Source: Streptomyces sp. NBC_00390 (GTDB taxonomy: Bacteria > Actinomycetota > Actinomycetes > Streptomycetales > Streptomycetaceae). Taken from it: 64,000 nucleotides of DNA. This document shows, in pieces, positions 26,326 to 35,155 of this stretch; position 1 is the first letter of the stretch; each line of letters begins with the position of its first letter. The notes under the pieces are model-generated. The model did not search any database. It was not told where the DNA came from and saw nothing but the letters and a program-made list of their open reading frames with translations. Position numbers and translations under genes: made by a program. Location: contig NZ_CP107945.1 of NCBI RefSeq assembly GCF_036057275.1, forward strand, positions 5,084,001 to 5,148,000, written 5' to 3'.

Positions 26326-27683
26326 TGGCCGTGGGCAATGGTCCCGCAGGGCGAGGGGGGCACCGCCCGGGCAAAACCGGGGGAGCGGGTGGGCACCTCC
26401 CGGCGGAGCCGGATGTTTCGCTGCCGGGCGGGGACCGGGGGGACCCCCGTCGCCCTGCGGAACGCCTGCCCGCAGCGGGTTCGTTCCACGAGATGTGGCG
26501 TGAGCTCGCGCCCATCGGGCACCACGCCGACACCGGCGGCTACCGCCGCTTCGCCTGGACCGGCGCCGACGCCGACTGCAGGAACTGGTTCCAGGAGCAG
26601 GCGGAGGCCCGCGGTCTCACCTATGAGGTCGACCGCAACGGCAACCAGTGGGCCTGGCTCGGCGACCACAGCGCCGGTGATGCCGTCGTCACCGGGTCGC
26701 ACCTCGACTCCGTCCCCGACGGTGGCGCATTCGACGGCCCCCTCGGCGTCGTGTCCTCCTTCGCCGCGCTGGACGAACTCCGCCGCAGGGGTGCGCAGTT
26801 CACCCGTCCCCTCGCCATCACCAACTTCGGTGACGAAGAGGGCGCCAGGTTCGGGCTCGCGTGCGTCGGCTCCCGGCTGGCCTCGGGTCAGTTGAGCAAG
26901 GAGCAGGCGTTCGAGCTGCGCGACGGCGACGGGATCCGCCTGCCGCAGGCCATGGAGGAGGCCGGGTACGACCCGGCCGCCATCGGCCCCGACCCCGAAC
27001 GCCTCGCCCGTATCGGCGCGTTCGTCGAGCTCCACGTCGAGCAGGGCCGGGCGCTGGACCTCTCCGGGGACGCGGTCGGAATCGCGTCCGCCATCTGGCC
27101 GCACGGCCGCTGGCGGTTCGACTTCGCCGGAGAGGCCAACCACGCCGGCACCACCCGGCTCGTCGACCGGCGTGACCCGATGCTGACCTATGCGGAGACA
27201 GTCCTGGCAGCCCGCCGCGAGGCGGAACTCGCCGGTGCCGTCGCGACCTTCGGCAAGATCTCCGTCGAGCCGAACGGGGTCAACGCCATCCCCTCGCTGG
27301 TGCGCGGCTGGCTCGACTCCCGCGCGGCCGACCAGGCCACGCTGGACACCGTCGTGGCCGCCGTCCAGCGGGCCGCGAAGGAGCGCGCGGACCGTGACGG
27401 CGTGGATCTGCGGGTCGTACGGGAGTCCTTCACGCCCGTCGTCGAGTTCGAGCACGCTCTGCGCGACGAGATCAACAAGATTCTGGGCGGGGCCGTTCCC
27501 GTCCTCGGTACGGGCGCCGGACACGACGCGGGAATCCTGTCCGCCACCGTTCCGACCGCCATGCTGTTCGTACGGAACCCCACGGGTGTCTCGCACTCCC
27601 CGGCCGAGTCCGCGGCCGAGGACGACTGCGTCGCCGGGGTCATCGCGCTCGCCGACGTACTGGAGGGACTCGCGTGCAGCTGA
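26325..27683 (+). CDS. M20 amidohydrolase (allantoate amidohydrolase-like), probable N-formylglutamate deformylase
   Basis: 452 residues. The M20/allantoate amidohydrolase core starts near residue 54 (SFHEMWRELAPIG). Metal-binding and catalytic segments are all present: TGSHLDSVPDGGAFDGPLGV, NFGDEEGARFG, FVELHVEQG and GTGAGHDAGILS. Such enzymes split amide or carbamoyl bonds of amino-acid derivatives with a bimetal centre. Its place between hutU and hutF suggests it removes the formyl group of N-formylglutamate, but sequence alone would say allantoate or N-carbamoyl amino acid. The first 50 residues are unusual (Gly/Pro/Arg-rich) and are encoded largely by an inserted palindromic element (26345-26459). 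No good alternative start lies downstream in frame. Confidence 0.82.
   Translation: MAVGNGPAGRGGHRPGKTGGAGGHLPAEPDVSLPGGDRGDPRRPAERLPAAGSFHEMWRELAPIGHHADTGGYRRFAWTGADADCRNWFQEQAEARGLTYEVDRNGNQWAWLGDHSAGDAVVTGSHLDSVPDGGAFDGPLGVVSSFAALDELRRRGAQFTRPLAITNFGDEEGARFGLACVGSRLASGQLSKEQAFELRDGDGIRLPQAMEEAGYDPAAIGPDPERLARIGAFVELHVEQGRALDLSGDAVGIASAIWPHGRWRFDFAGEANHAGTTRLVDRRDPMLTYAETVLAARREAELAGAVATFGKISVEPNGVNAIPSLVRGWLDSRAADQATLDTVVAAVQRAAKERADRDGVDLRVVRESFTPVVEFEHALRDEINKILGGAVPVLGTGAGHDAGILSATVPTAMLFVRNPTGVSHSPAESAAEDDCVAGVIALADVLEGLACS
26345..26459. repeat. 115-bp element with terminal inverted repeats inside a gene
   Basis: CGCAGGGCGAGGGGGG (26345-26360) pairs with 26444-26459 with one mismatch. 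The inside is low-complexity G/C (GGGGGAGCGGGTGGG, GGGGACCGGGGGGACC). It interrupts the conserved start of the M20 gene without breaking the frame. This is the size and form of a MITE-like or REP-like element, not a known IS. Confidence 0.6.
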
Positions 27684-29038
27684 CGACGTACTGGGCGGAG
27701 CACGCCTGGCTGGACACCCGCCCCCAGCTACCGCTGGGAGGTGCCCCCGTCGAGCCGGGCGTGGCCCTCGATGTGCGCGACGGCAGGATCGCGGCGGTAC
27801 GGATCGGGGTCGAGGCCCCGGAGCCGGGCGCGACGGTGCTGCGCGGGCTGACGCTGCCGGGGCTCGCGAACGCCCACTCGCACGCTTTCCACCGGGCGCT
27901 GCGCGGCACGGTGCAGGTCGGCGCGGGGACGTTCTGGACCTGGCGCGAGGTGATGTACCAGGTCGCGTCCCGGCTCACCCCGGAGTCGTACCACGCGCTG
28001 GCACGCGCGGTGTACGCGGAGATGGCGCTGGCCGGGATCACCTCGGTCGGCGAGTTCCACTATCTGCACCACGCGCCGGGCGGCACACCGTACGCGGAAC
28101 CCAACGCGATGGGCGAGGCGCTGATCGCCGCCGCCGCGGACGCGGGCATCCGCATCACCCTGCTGGACACGGCCTATCTGTCGTCCGGCTTCGGAGAGAA
28201 GCCGGACAACCACCAGCTCCGCTTCTCCGACGGCACGGCGGACGCCTGGGCGGAGCGTGCGGCGCAGCTGAAGGACGGCGAGCACGTACGGATCGGCGCC
28301 GCCATCCACTCCGTACGGGCCGTCCCGGCCGCGCAGCTGTCGACGGTCGCCGAGTGGGCAGCGTCGAGGGGCGCGCCGCTGCATGTGCACCTGTCCGAAC
28401 AGACGGCGGAGAACGACGCCTGCCTCGCCGCGCACGGCTGCACTCCCACCCGGCTCCTGGCCGACCACGGAGTGCTCGGCCCGCGCACGACCGGCGTCCA
28501 CAACACGCACCTCACGCCCGAGGACATCGCACTGCTGGGCGGCACGACCACCGGCACCTGCATGTGCCCCACCACCGAGCGCGACCTCGCGGACGGCATC
28601 GGGCCCGCGCCCGCGCTCCAGGGCGCGGGGTCCCCGCTGTCGCTCGGCAGCGACAGCCACGCGGTGATCGACCTGTTCGAGGAGGCGCGCGCGATGGAGC
28701 TGAACGAGCGCCTGCGCTCGCGCACGCGCGGCCACTGGACGGCGGCGGCCCTGCTGCGTGCCGCCTCGGCGGACGGCCATGCGGCACTGGGATGGGACGA
28801 GGCGGGCCGCCTCGAGGCGGGTGCGCTCGCGGACTTCACCACGGTGGCGCTGGACTCGGTCCGCACCGCGGGGCCGGTGCCGAGACTGGGCGCGGAGACG
28901 GCGGTCTTCGCGGCGACGGCCGCGGACGTCCGCCACACCGTGATCGCGGGCCGCCACGTCGTCCGCGACGGCACCCACACCCTGATCCCGGACGTCCCGT
29001 CCGCATTGACGGAGGCAATCGCTGCACTGCGGTCCTGA
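27674..29038 (+). CDS. hutF: Formimidoylglutamate deiminase
   Basis: A 454-residue amidohydrolase-superfamily enzyme that hydrolyses N-formimino-L-glutamate to N-formyl-L-glutamate and ammonia. Metal ligands are in ANAHSHAFHRALRG (HxH), the His of HVHLSEQ, and the Asp of LGSDSHAVIDLFEEARAME. The last is typical of HutF, and the length agrees. The GTG at 27674 overlaps the M20 stop by 10 bases and has GGAGGG 6 bases upstream. Its presence, with no HutG-type formiminoglutamase, defines the five-step route. Confidence 0.93.
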   Translation: MQLTTYWAEHAWLDTRPQLPLGGAPVEPGVALDVRDGRIAAVRIGVEAPEPGATVLRGLTLPGLANAHSHAFHRALRGTVQVGAGTFWTWREVMYQVASRLTPESYHALARAVYAEMALAGITSVGEFHYLHHAPGGTPYAEPNAMGEALIAAAADAGIRITLLDTAYLSSGFGEKPDNHQLRFSDGTADAWAERAAQLKDGEHVRIGAAIHSVRAVPAAQLSTVAEWAASRGAPLHVHLSEQTAENDACLAAHGCTPTRLLADHGVLGPRTTGVHNTHLTPEDIALLGGTTTGTCMCPTTERDLADGIGPAPALQGAGSPLSLGSDSHAVIDLFEEARAMELNERLRSRTRGHWTAAALLRAASADGHAALGWDEAGRLEAGALADFTTVALDSVRTAGPVPRLGAETAVFAATAADVRHTVIAGRHVVRDGTHTLIPDVPSALTEAIAALRS

Positions 29039-29048
29039 GCGGGTGTGC

Positions 29049-29081
29049 GACGTGGCGTGTTCCGGCTGTGTGCGCCACGTC
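29049..29081. terminator. Hairpin between convergent hutF and the unknown membrane protein
   Basis: GACGTGGCG (29049-29057) pairs with CGCCACGTC (29073-29081) around a 15-base loop, just after hutF. Confidence 0.5.
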
Positions 29082-29137
29082 ACCACGGGACCGTGACGGG
29101 TTCACCCGGGCGGTACGGGGTCGGTCTCCGACGGCCC

Positions 29138-30463
29138 TCAGCCCGCCTTCGGCTCCGCCGCCTGGACCGGCTTCCTGCCGTACGCCTCCGCGGCGCGCCG
29201 CACCCGGTAGCGACGTACCAGGTTCGGCAGCCACGGCGCCGCCCCGAGAACGACCAGCACCGACAGCAGCGGCAGCCGCCACCACCACGAGATGCTCGCC
29301 GGTGGCGGGGCCGGCGGGTCCGCCACCCAGGGGCGCGCGGTCTTCGACCACGCCACGAACGCGTCGCCGATCGGGAGCAGCCCGAAGGCGTACCGCTTGG
29401 TCCACGGGGTGTCGACCGGCGCGCCCAGCAACTCGCCGTAGTTCGTCAGGCCCTCGGCGAGGGCGGAGTCGCCGTGCACCTGGGCCGCGCCCGCGGTCAC
29501 CACGGACGCCGACAGGCTGACGCCGAGCGGGAGCGGGCCGGAGTCGACGTCGGCCGGGCCGTCCATGCCGTCCGGGTACTCCCGTACGGCGGGGCCGAGG
29601 CCGAGGGGCGAGGTGACGTATCGGTCGCGGAAGCCCAGGTACTGCTCGCGGGCGAAGGCGGGGTCGATGTCGACGAGGAAACGGTGGATCACGCTCTGTG
29701 AGGTGGCCCGGGCAACCTCGGCCGGTGCGCCGCTGTCCGGGTCGACGCGGTGCGGGAGCAGTCCCGTACGCGGGTCGAGCCGGTCGCGTACGCCCCGGAG
29801 CCAGCGGTCGGCCGTCCCTGCGAACCGGGGTGGAAGCAGCTTGTCGTGCAGCCGCAGCGACGCCATCGCCACGGTGGAGTCGACCGGCCAGGCCTGACCG
29901 GGGTACGCGGCCAGGTACGGCGTCTTCGAGGCGTCGAACGCCGCACCGAGCGCCGCCGAGTCGCCGGCGAACCGGCGCAGCTCGGCCGGGTCGCGGTGCG
30001 CGGCCGGCTGCAGGCTCAGCACACCGCCGCGCAGCCAGTTGGACCAGCCGCGGTAGAAGACTCCGTACGAGGGGACGAGGTCCGCGCTGAACGGGGCGCG
30101 GCCCGACGGCGAGTCCAGCCGCTCCAGCGCCCACCGCGCCTCCCGGAGCGCTTCGGCCCGTTCACCGGCCGGTTCGCGCATGCCGAGTTCGACCCAGGTC
30201 AGGCCGTACAGCGCGTACAGGAAGAAGTACCCCTCCGGGAACTGGCGCTGCGCCTCGTCCGCGGCGCCGTCGTCCAGGGCCGCGCGCAGGAATGTCAACT
30301 GCCGGTGGACACCGGAGGGTTCGCCGTCCGTGCCGGCGGCGGTGGCGGGAGCGGTCAGGCGCGCCACACCCACCAGCGCACAGAGGCTCACGAAGGCTGC
30401 GATCAGCCGGCGTGACCATCGCAGGACCTGACGCGCACGCACTGCTGATCGCGGTCCTGGCAT
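29138..30463 (-). CDS. Membrane-anchored hypothetical protein with large extracytoplasmic domain
   Basis: 441 residues. An N-terminal hydrophobic helix (about 15-35, LIAAFVSLCALVGVARL) works as signal or anchor. A long, mostly helical domain follows (about 50-400), with HRQLTFLRAALDDGAADEAQRQFPEGYFFLYALYGLTW and YGVFYRGWSNWLRGG. Near the end come a second membrane helix (WRLPLLSVLVVLGAAPWL) and a basic cytoplasmic tail. Repeated aromatic-helix pairs suggest an alpha/alpha toroid, but no catalytic motif was recognised. The start at 30463 was chosen because the hydrophobic segment follows directly. It sits on the opposite strand between hutF and hutI and is probably not a hut enzyme. Confidence 0.72.
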   Translation of the reverse strand: MPGPRSAVRARQVLRWSRRLIAAFVSLCALVGVARLTAPATAAGTDGEPSGVHRQLTFLRAALDDGAADEAQRQFPEGYFFLYALYGLTWVELGMREPAGERAEALREARWALERLDSPSGRAPFSADLVPSYGVFYRGWSNWLRGGVLSLQPAAHRDPAELRRFAGDSAALGAAFDASKTPYLAAYPGQAWPVDSTVAMASLRLHDKLLPPRFAGTADRWLRGVRDRLDPRTGLLPHRVDPDSGAPAEVARATSQSVIHRFLVDIDPAFAREQYLGFRDRYVTSPLGLGPAVREYPDGMDGPADVDSGPLPLGVSLSASVVTAGAAQVHGDSALAEGLTNYGELLGAPVDTPWTKRYAFGLLPIGDAFVAWSKTARPWVADPPAPPPASISWWWRLPLLSVLVVLGAAPWLPNLVRRYRVRRAAEAYGRKPVQAAEPKAG

Positions 30464-30588
30464 GCGCACGACCCTACCTCGGGGTGCGCCGGGGGCGGCC
30501 GGGCAGCCGTGGAACACCCCTGTGACAGCATGGGGCATCGAGGTCTGCTCCCTGGCCGTAGGGGGTCGGAACCCCACGGAGAGGAACC

Positions 30589-31755
30589 ATGACCAGCACC
30601 ATCATCACCAACATCGGCTCCCTCGTCACCAACGACCCCGCCGCCGGCGAAGGGTCCCTCGGACTGATCGAGGACGCCGCCCTCGTCATCGACGGCGACA
30701 CCGTCGCCTGGACCGGCCGTGCGGCCGAGGCGCCGGACGCCGACGAGGTGTACGACGCAGGCGGCCGGGCCGTGATCCCCGGATTCGTCGACTCCCACTC
30801 GCACCTGGTCTTCGCCGGTGACCGCACCGCCGAGTTCAACGCTCGGATGTCCGGCCGGGCCTACTCCGCCGGCGGTATCCGGACCACCGTCGCCGCGACC
30901 CGCGCGGCCACCGACGACGAGCTCGAAGCCAACCTCACTCGCTACCTGGACGAGGCCCTCCGCCAGGGCACCACGACCTTCGAGACCAAGTCCGGGTACG
31001 GGCTGACCACTCACGACGAGGAGCGGGCCCTCCGTATCGCCGCGCGGCACACCGAGGAAGTCACCTACCTCGGCGCGCATGTCGTGTCCCCGGACCACGC
31101 CGACGACCCGGCCGCCTACGTCGCCCTCGTCACCGGCGAGATGCTCGATGCCTGCGCTCCGCACGCCCGCTGGGTCGACGTGTTCTGCGAGAAGGGGGCC
31201 TTCGACGGGGACCAGGCCCGCGCGGTCCTCACCGCCGGCATGGCCAAGGGCCTCGTTCCGCGTGTGCACGCCAACCAGCTCGGCCACGGCCCCGGCGTCC
31301 AGCTGGCCGTCGAACTGGATGCGGCGTCCGCCGACCACTGCACACACCTCACCGACGCGGACGTCGACGCCCTGGCGAACAGCGCCACCGTCGCGACGCT
31401 GCTGCCGGGGGCCGAGTTCTCCACGCGCGCCCAGTGGCCCGACGCCCGCCGCCTCCTCGACGCGGGCGTCACCGTCGCGCTGTCGACGGACTGCAACCCC
31501 GGCTCGTCGTTCACCTCGTCCGTGCCGTTCTGCATCGCGCTGGCGGTACGGGACATGGGCATGACCCCCGACGAGGCCGTCTGGTCGGCGACCGCCGGCG
31601 GTGCGGCGGCGCTGCGCCGCACCGACATCGGCCGCATCGCCGCCGGTGCCCGCGCCGACCTGGCCCTGCTCGACGCCCCGAGCCATGTCCACCTCGCCTA
31701 CCGGCCCGGTGTGCCACTGGTGAGCGCGGTGTGGCAGGCAGGCCGCCGGGCCTAA
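30589..31755 (+). CDS. hutI: Imidazolonepropionase
   Basis: A 388-residue amidohydrolase that opens 4-imidazolone-5-propionate to N-formimino-L-glutamate. Metal and substrate residues are in [12 protein letters not shown], the His of [10 protein letters not shown], and the Asp of [11 protein letters not shown]. The ATG at 30589 has GAGAGGA close upstream. It is separated from the hutU operon by the minus-strand gene at 29138-30463, so it needs its own promoter in 30464-30588. Confidence 0.95.
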   Translation: MTSTIITNIGSLVTNDPAAGEGSLGLIEDAALVIDGDTVAWTGRAAEAPDADEVYDAGGRAVIPGFVDSHSHLVFAGDRTAEFNARMSGRAYSAGGIRTTVAATRAATDDELEANLTRYLDEALRQGTTTFETKSGYGLTTHDEERALRIAARHTEEVTYLGAHVVSPDHADDPAAYVALVTGEMLDACAPHARWVDVFCEKGAFDGDQARAVLTAGMAKGLVPRVHANQLGHGPGVQLAVELDAASADHCTHLTDADVDALANSATVATLLPGAEFSTRAQWPDARRLLDAGVTVALSTDCNPGSSFTSSVPFCIALAVRDMGMTPDEAVWSATAGGAAALRRTDIGRIAAGARADLALLDAPSHVHLAYRPGVPLVSAVWQAGRRA

Positions 31756-32639
31756 GCGCCCTGGCCGTCCGGCAGCAGGTGCGCGTAGCTGCGCGGATGG
31801 GCCGTCAGATACGCGTGGAGGGACTGTGCGGGGTGGCCCGTCAGGCGTGGTACCGCGTCGGACACCGCGGCCATCTCGCCGGTGGCCATCGCCTCGTACG
31901 AGGTGACCCAGCCGGTCACCTCCCACTCCTCGGCGCCGTACCCGGCCCGTGAGGCGTACGCCTCCTCGCGGGACTCCGGGACGTAGCGCACCTCCCGTCC
32001 CGTGACCCGGCTCAGCTCGTCGGCGGCCTCGGCGAGCGAGAACGCCGAAGGCCCGGTGAGGTCGTACACCCGCCCGTGGTGCGCGCCGGTCCCGTCGAGG
32101 AGTACGGCCGCGGCGGCGTCCGCGATGTCGTCGTGGGCGACGGCCGCGACCCGGCCGCGGCCGGCCGGGCCGCGCAGCACCCCGTCCTTCCCGGTCATCG
32201 CGGGGAACGCGGCGAGGTAGAAGTTGTCCCGCAGGAACGTGTGGCGCGGCAGGCTCGCCCGGATGTACTCCTCGGTGTGCCAGTGGTCACGGGCGTATGT
32301 GAACGTCGCGGCGGGCGCGGCGCCGACGAAGGACGTGTACACGATCCGCCGCACACCGGCGGCGACCGCCGCGTCCACGGCCGTGCGGTGCTCGCGCACC
32401 CGGTCCGGCGCCTCGTGCGCCGAGACCAGGAACAGCGTGTCCGCCCCGTCCAGCGCACGCCGCATCGCCTCGCCGTCGCCGTACGAGCAGGGCGGCGCTG
32501 CCACCGCGCCGGGGAGCTCGGGCAGTCGGGCCGGGTCGCGGCCCAGCAGCCGGATCGCGGCGCCCGTGGCGGACAGCCGGCGCGCGACCCGGCCGCCGAT
32601 GCTGCCGCTCGCTCCGGTGACGGCGATGACGGGGCTCAT
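31752..32639 (-). CDS. NmrA-like NAD(P)-binding protein
   Basis: A 295-residue atypical SDR (NmrA/HSCARG, NAD(P)H azoreductase or quinone reductase-like). [15 protein letters not shown] at residues 7-21 is the dinucleotide loop, and [27 protein letters not shown] covers the region of the classical active site, which lacks the Tyr-x3-Lys pair. It probably acts as a redox sensor or quinone reductase. The ATG at 32639 has AAGGAG 7 bases upstream. Its stop overlaps that of convergent hutI, with no terminator between. Confidence 0.85.
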   Translation of the reverse strand: MSPVIAVTGASGSIGGRVARRLSATGAAIRLLGRDPARLPELPGAVAAPPCSYGDGEAMRRALDGADTLFLVSAHEAPDRVREHRTAVDAAVAAGVRRIVYTSFVGAAPAATFTYARDHWHTEEYIRASLPRHTFLRDNFYLAAFPAMTGKDGVLRGPAGRGRVAAVAHDDIADAAAAVLLDGTGAHHGRVYDLTGPSAFSLAEAADELSRVTGREVRYVPESREEAYASRAGYGAEEWEVTGWVTSYEAMATGEMAAVSDAVPRLTGHPAQSLHAYLTAHPRSYAHLLPDGQGA

Positions 32640-32734
32640 GGGCGGACTCCTTCGGACGGCGGAGGCTGTGGGGGCGGGCTCAAGTGTCATGGGCGGAACG
32701 GAGCCTGCCGCCGGCGACATGCGACAGTGGGCCG

Positions 32735-33442
32735 ATGCGAACCATAGGGCTGATCGGCGGCATGAGCTGGGAGTCCAGTGCCGAGTACTACCGGCTGCTC
32801 AACGAGCTGGTACGGGAGCGGCTCGGCGGTCTCCACTCGGCGCGGTGCGTGCTGCATTCCGTCGACTTCGCGGAGATCGAGGAGCTGCAGCGCGCGGGGG
32901 AGTGGGAGCGGGCGGGCGAGATCCTGGCCCGGGCCGCGGCCGGGCTCCAGTCGGCGGGCGCGGATCTGCTGCTGATCTGCACCAACACCATGCACAAGGT
33001 GGCCGATCAGGTGGCGGCGGCCGTCACCGTGCCGCTGCTGCACCTCGGCGACGCCACGGCTGCCGCCGTCCGCGCGGCGGGGCTGACCACCGTCGGGCTG
33101 CTGGGCACCGCGTTCACGATGGAACAGGACTTCTACCGGGACCGGCTGGCCGCGCACGGGCTGACGGTGCTCACCCCGGACGAGGCGGGCCGCGGACTGG
33201 TGCACCGGGTGATCTACGAGGAACTGTGCCTCGGCGTCGTGCGGGAGGAGTCCCGCGCCGCCTACCAGGGCGTCATCGGTGAGCTGGTTGCGGCTGGGGC
33301 CCAGGGTGTCGTCCTGGGCTGCACGGAGATCGAGCTGCTGATCGCCCCGGAGGACAGCCCGGTCCCGGTGTTCCCGACGACGAGACTGCATGCGCAGGCA
33401 GCGGTGACGGCGGCGCTCGCGGGCGTCGAGGGCCGCGCCTGA
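32735..33442 (+). CDS. Aspartate/glutamate racemase family protein
   Basis: 235 residues of the cofactor-independent Asp/Glu racemase superfamily. The two catalytic cysteines are visible, Cys82 in LLICTNTMHK and Cys196 in VVLGCTEIELL. The start MRTIGLIGGMSWESS is typical of aspartate racemase (RacD/YgeA). It would interconvert L- and D-acidic amino acids. RBS weak. It stands divergent from the NmrA-like gene. Confidence 0.9.
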   Translation: MRTIGLIGGMSWESSAEYYRLLNELVRERLGGLHSARCVLHSVDFAEIEELQRAGEWERAGEILARAAAGLQSAGADLLLICTNTMHKVADQVAAAVTVPLLHLGDATAAAVRAAGLTTVGLLGTAFTMEQDFYRDRLAAHGLTVLTPDEAGRGLVHRVIYEELCLGVVREESRAAYQGVIGELVAAGAQGVVLGCTEIELLIAPEDSPVPVFPTTRLHAQAAVTAALAGVEGRA

Positions 33443-33742
33443 CCGCCTCGTACACGCCGGGACGGGCGTGATGTGTCCGGGGCGGCCGCGTGGACGGGAC
33501 CCGATGCGAAGAGTGCTCCCGGCGCTGCGCGTGCCGGTACGGAGTCCGGCCGCCCCGACGCATCCTGCTCGCCGTCGGCTCGCTGCAGCGGGCTCGCCCC
33601 GCCGGAAGCACGCCAAGCACGCCCGCGATTCCCGTCGGCGCCCCTGCGCAGTGCGCCCGTGCCGGGCCGAATCGGCCGCACTGCTGCGATCCCGCAGTGC
33701 GCCCGCTCGCACGGCGCCCGGCGCGCCCCGCCGACGCGCCCG
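33443..33742. other. 300-base gene-free gap between convergent genes
   Basis: There is no coding frame. CACGCC (33453-33458) with GGCGTG (33465-33470) could be a short terminator for the racemase gene. The phrase GCAGTGCGCCCG occurs twice within about 50 bases. Nothing else was recognised. Confidence 0.5.
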
Positions 33743-34978
33743 TCAGCTCGCGAGCCGTACCGGGAGCTCCCGCACGCTGTTGCCCACGAAACTCGCGTGC
33801 CGCGGCAGTTCGTCGTCCGACGTCGCCAGATCCAGGTCCGGGAAGCGGGCGAAAAGGCGCTCCAGCGCGATCGTCGCCTCCATCCGGGCCAGTGGCGCGC
33901 CCAAGCAGTAGTGCGGGCCGTGGCCCAGCGACAGGTGCCGCGCACCACCGCCCCGGGTGATGTCGAAACGGTCCGCGTCCGCGCCGTGCGCCGCCGGGTC
34001 CCGGCCCGCCGCCGAGTAACCCGCCAGAACCGGCGTGCCCTTGGGGATCACCGTCCCGTCCAGCGTCAGATCCCGGGTCGGATAGCGGAACGGGAAGAAG
34101 CTGACCGGGCTGTCCCAGCGCAGCGTCTCCTCGACCACGTCCGCCCATGCCGCCTTGCAGGACTGCACCAGGACCAGCTGGTCCCGGTGGGCGCACAGGG
34201 CGCGGACCGCGTTGGTGATCAGGTTCAGCGTCGTCTCGTGACCGGCGATGATCATCAGCATGAGGGTGCCGATCAGCTCGTGCGGCCCGAGCCGGTCGCC
34301 GCCCTCCTCCCGTGCGGCGATCAGCGCGCTCGTCAGATCGTCCCCGGGACTCCCCGCCCGGGACGCGGCTACCGCGCTCAGCACCTCCACCATCTCCCGG
34401 TTGGCCGCCATGGCCTGCGCGGGTCCGATGTCGGTGGCGACGATCTGGTTCGACAGGTGGTGCAACCGGTCCTCCAGCCCCGCCTCCACGCCCAGCAGTT
34501 CGCAGATCACACCCATCGGCAGCGGCAGCGCGAAGTGGGCGCGCAGATCGACGACGCCGCCACCCGCCGCCGCCGTCTCGCCCAGACGGTCCAGCAGCTG
34601 CGCCGTCACCGCCTCGATCCGCGGCCGCAGCCCGGCTACCCGGCGAGCCGTGAACGCCTTGCTCACCAGCGCCCGCAGCCGCCGGTGGTCCGCGTCGTCG
34701 GCCGTGGTCATGCCCTGCACGGTGGCGAACGTCTTCAGCGGCCAGCCGTCCGGGATCTCCCCGGCCTGCAGTGCGGCGAAGTGCCGGGCACCCTTGGCGA
34801 CATCGGGGTGGGCGAGAAACTCCTTGAGCGCCTCATGACCCAGCACCGCCATCCCCTCGACTTCGCCGGGGAGCACGACGGGTGCGACAGCGCCCTGGGC
34901 GAGCAGCCGGGCGTTGGCGGCGTGGGGGCAGCCGCCGGCCGGATCCATCCGGTGCGGGGTGGCGGGTGATGTGGTCAA
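33743..34978 (-). CDS. Cytochrome P450
   Basis: 411 residues of a soluble bacterial P450 monooxygenase. The I-helix oxygen-binding motif is IIAGHETTLN, the K-helix EETLR has the ExxR pair, and the heme loop is LSLGHGPHYCLG with Cys358 as thiolate ligand. The usual Phe at the start of the heme loop is Leu. The TTG at 34978 was chosen because AGGAG lies 7 bases upstream; ATG at 34948 is the alternative. No ferredoxin or reductase gene is adjacent. It diverges from the polysaccharide operon at 35156 and could tailor a product made nearby, but no substrate can be inferred. Confidence 0.92.
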   Translation of the reverse strand: MTTSPATPHRMDPAGGCPHAANARLLAQGAVAPVVLPGEVEGMAVLGHEALKEFLAHPDVAKGARHFAALQAGEIPDGWPLKTFATVQGMTTADDADHRRLRALVSKAFTARRVAGLRPRIEAVTAQLLDRLGETAAAGGGVVDLRAHFALPLPMGVICELLGVEAGLEDRLHHLSNQIVATDIGPAQAMAANREMVEVLSAVAASRAGSPGDDLTSALIAAREEGGDRLGPHELIGTLMLMIIAGHETTLNLITNAVRALCAHRDQLVLVQSCKAAWADVVEETLRWDSPVSFFPFRYPTRDLTLDGTVIPKGTPVLAGYSAAGRDPAAHGADADRFDITRGGGARHLSLGHGPHYCLGAPLARMEATIALERLFARFPDLDLATSDDELPRHASFVGNSVRELPVRLAS

Positions 34979-35155
34979 CAAGGCTCTCCTGACTGCGACT
35001 TGGGACCTCAGATCATCGGTCCTTGCGCACCTGTGCCACAAGACATCACAGATAAGGTCAAGAAGGGTGATGCTCCCTGTCCTGTCGCATTTTCTACCGG
35101 TACCTTCCTCACCGGGGATACAAGTTGAAGGCTCAAGGGAGACCGGGGGGTCGAG

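Noticed and set aside
32684-32734. Longer N-terminus for the racemase starting at 32684
   Set aside because: The extra 17 residues are not typical. The family starts at MRTIGLIGGMSW, and the longer version overlaps the divergent promoter region.
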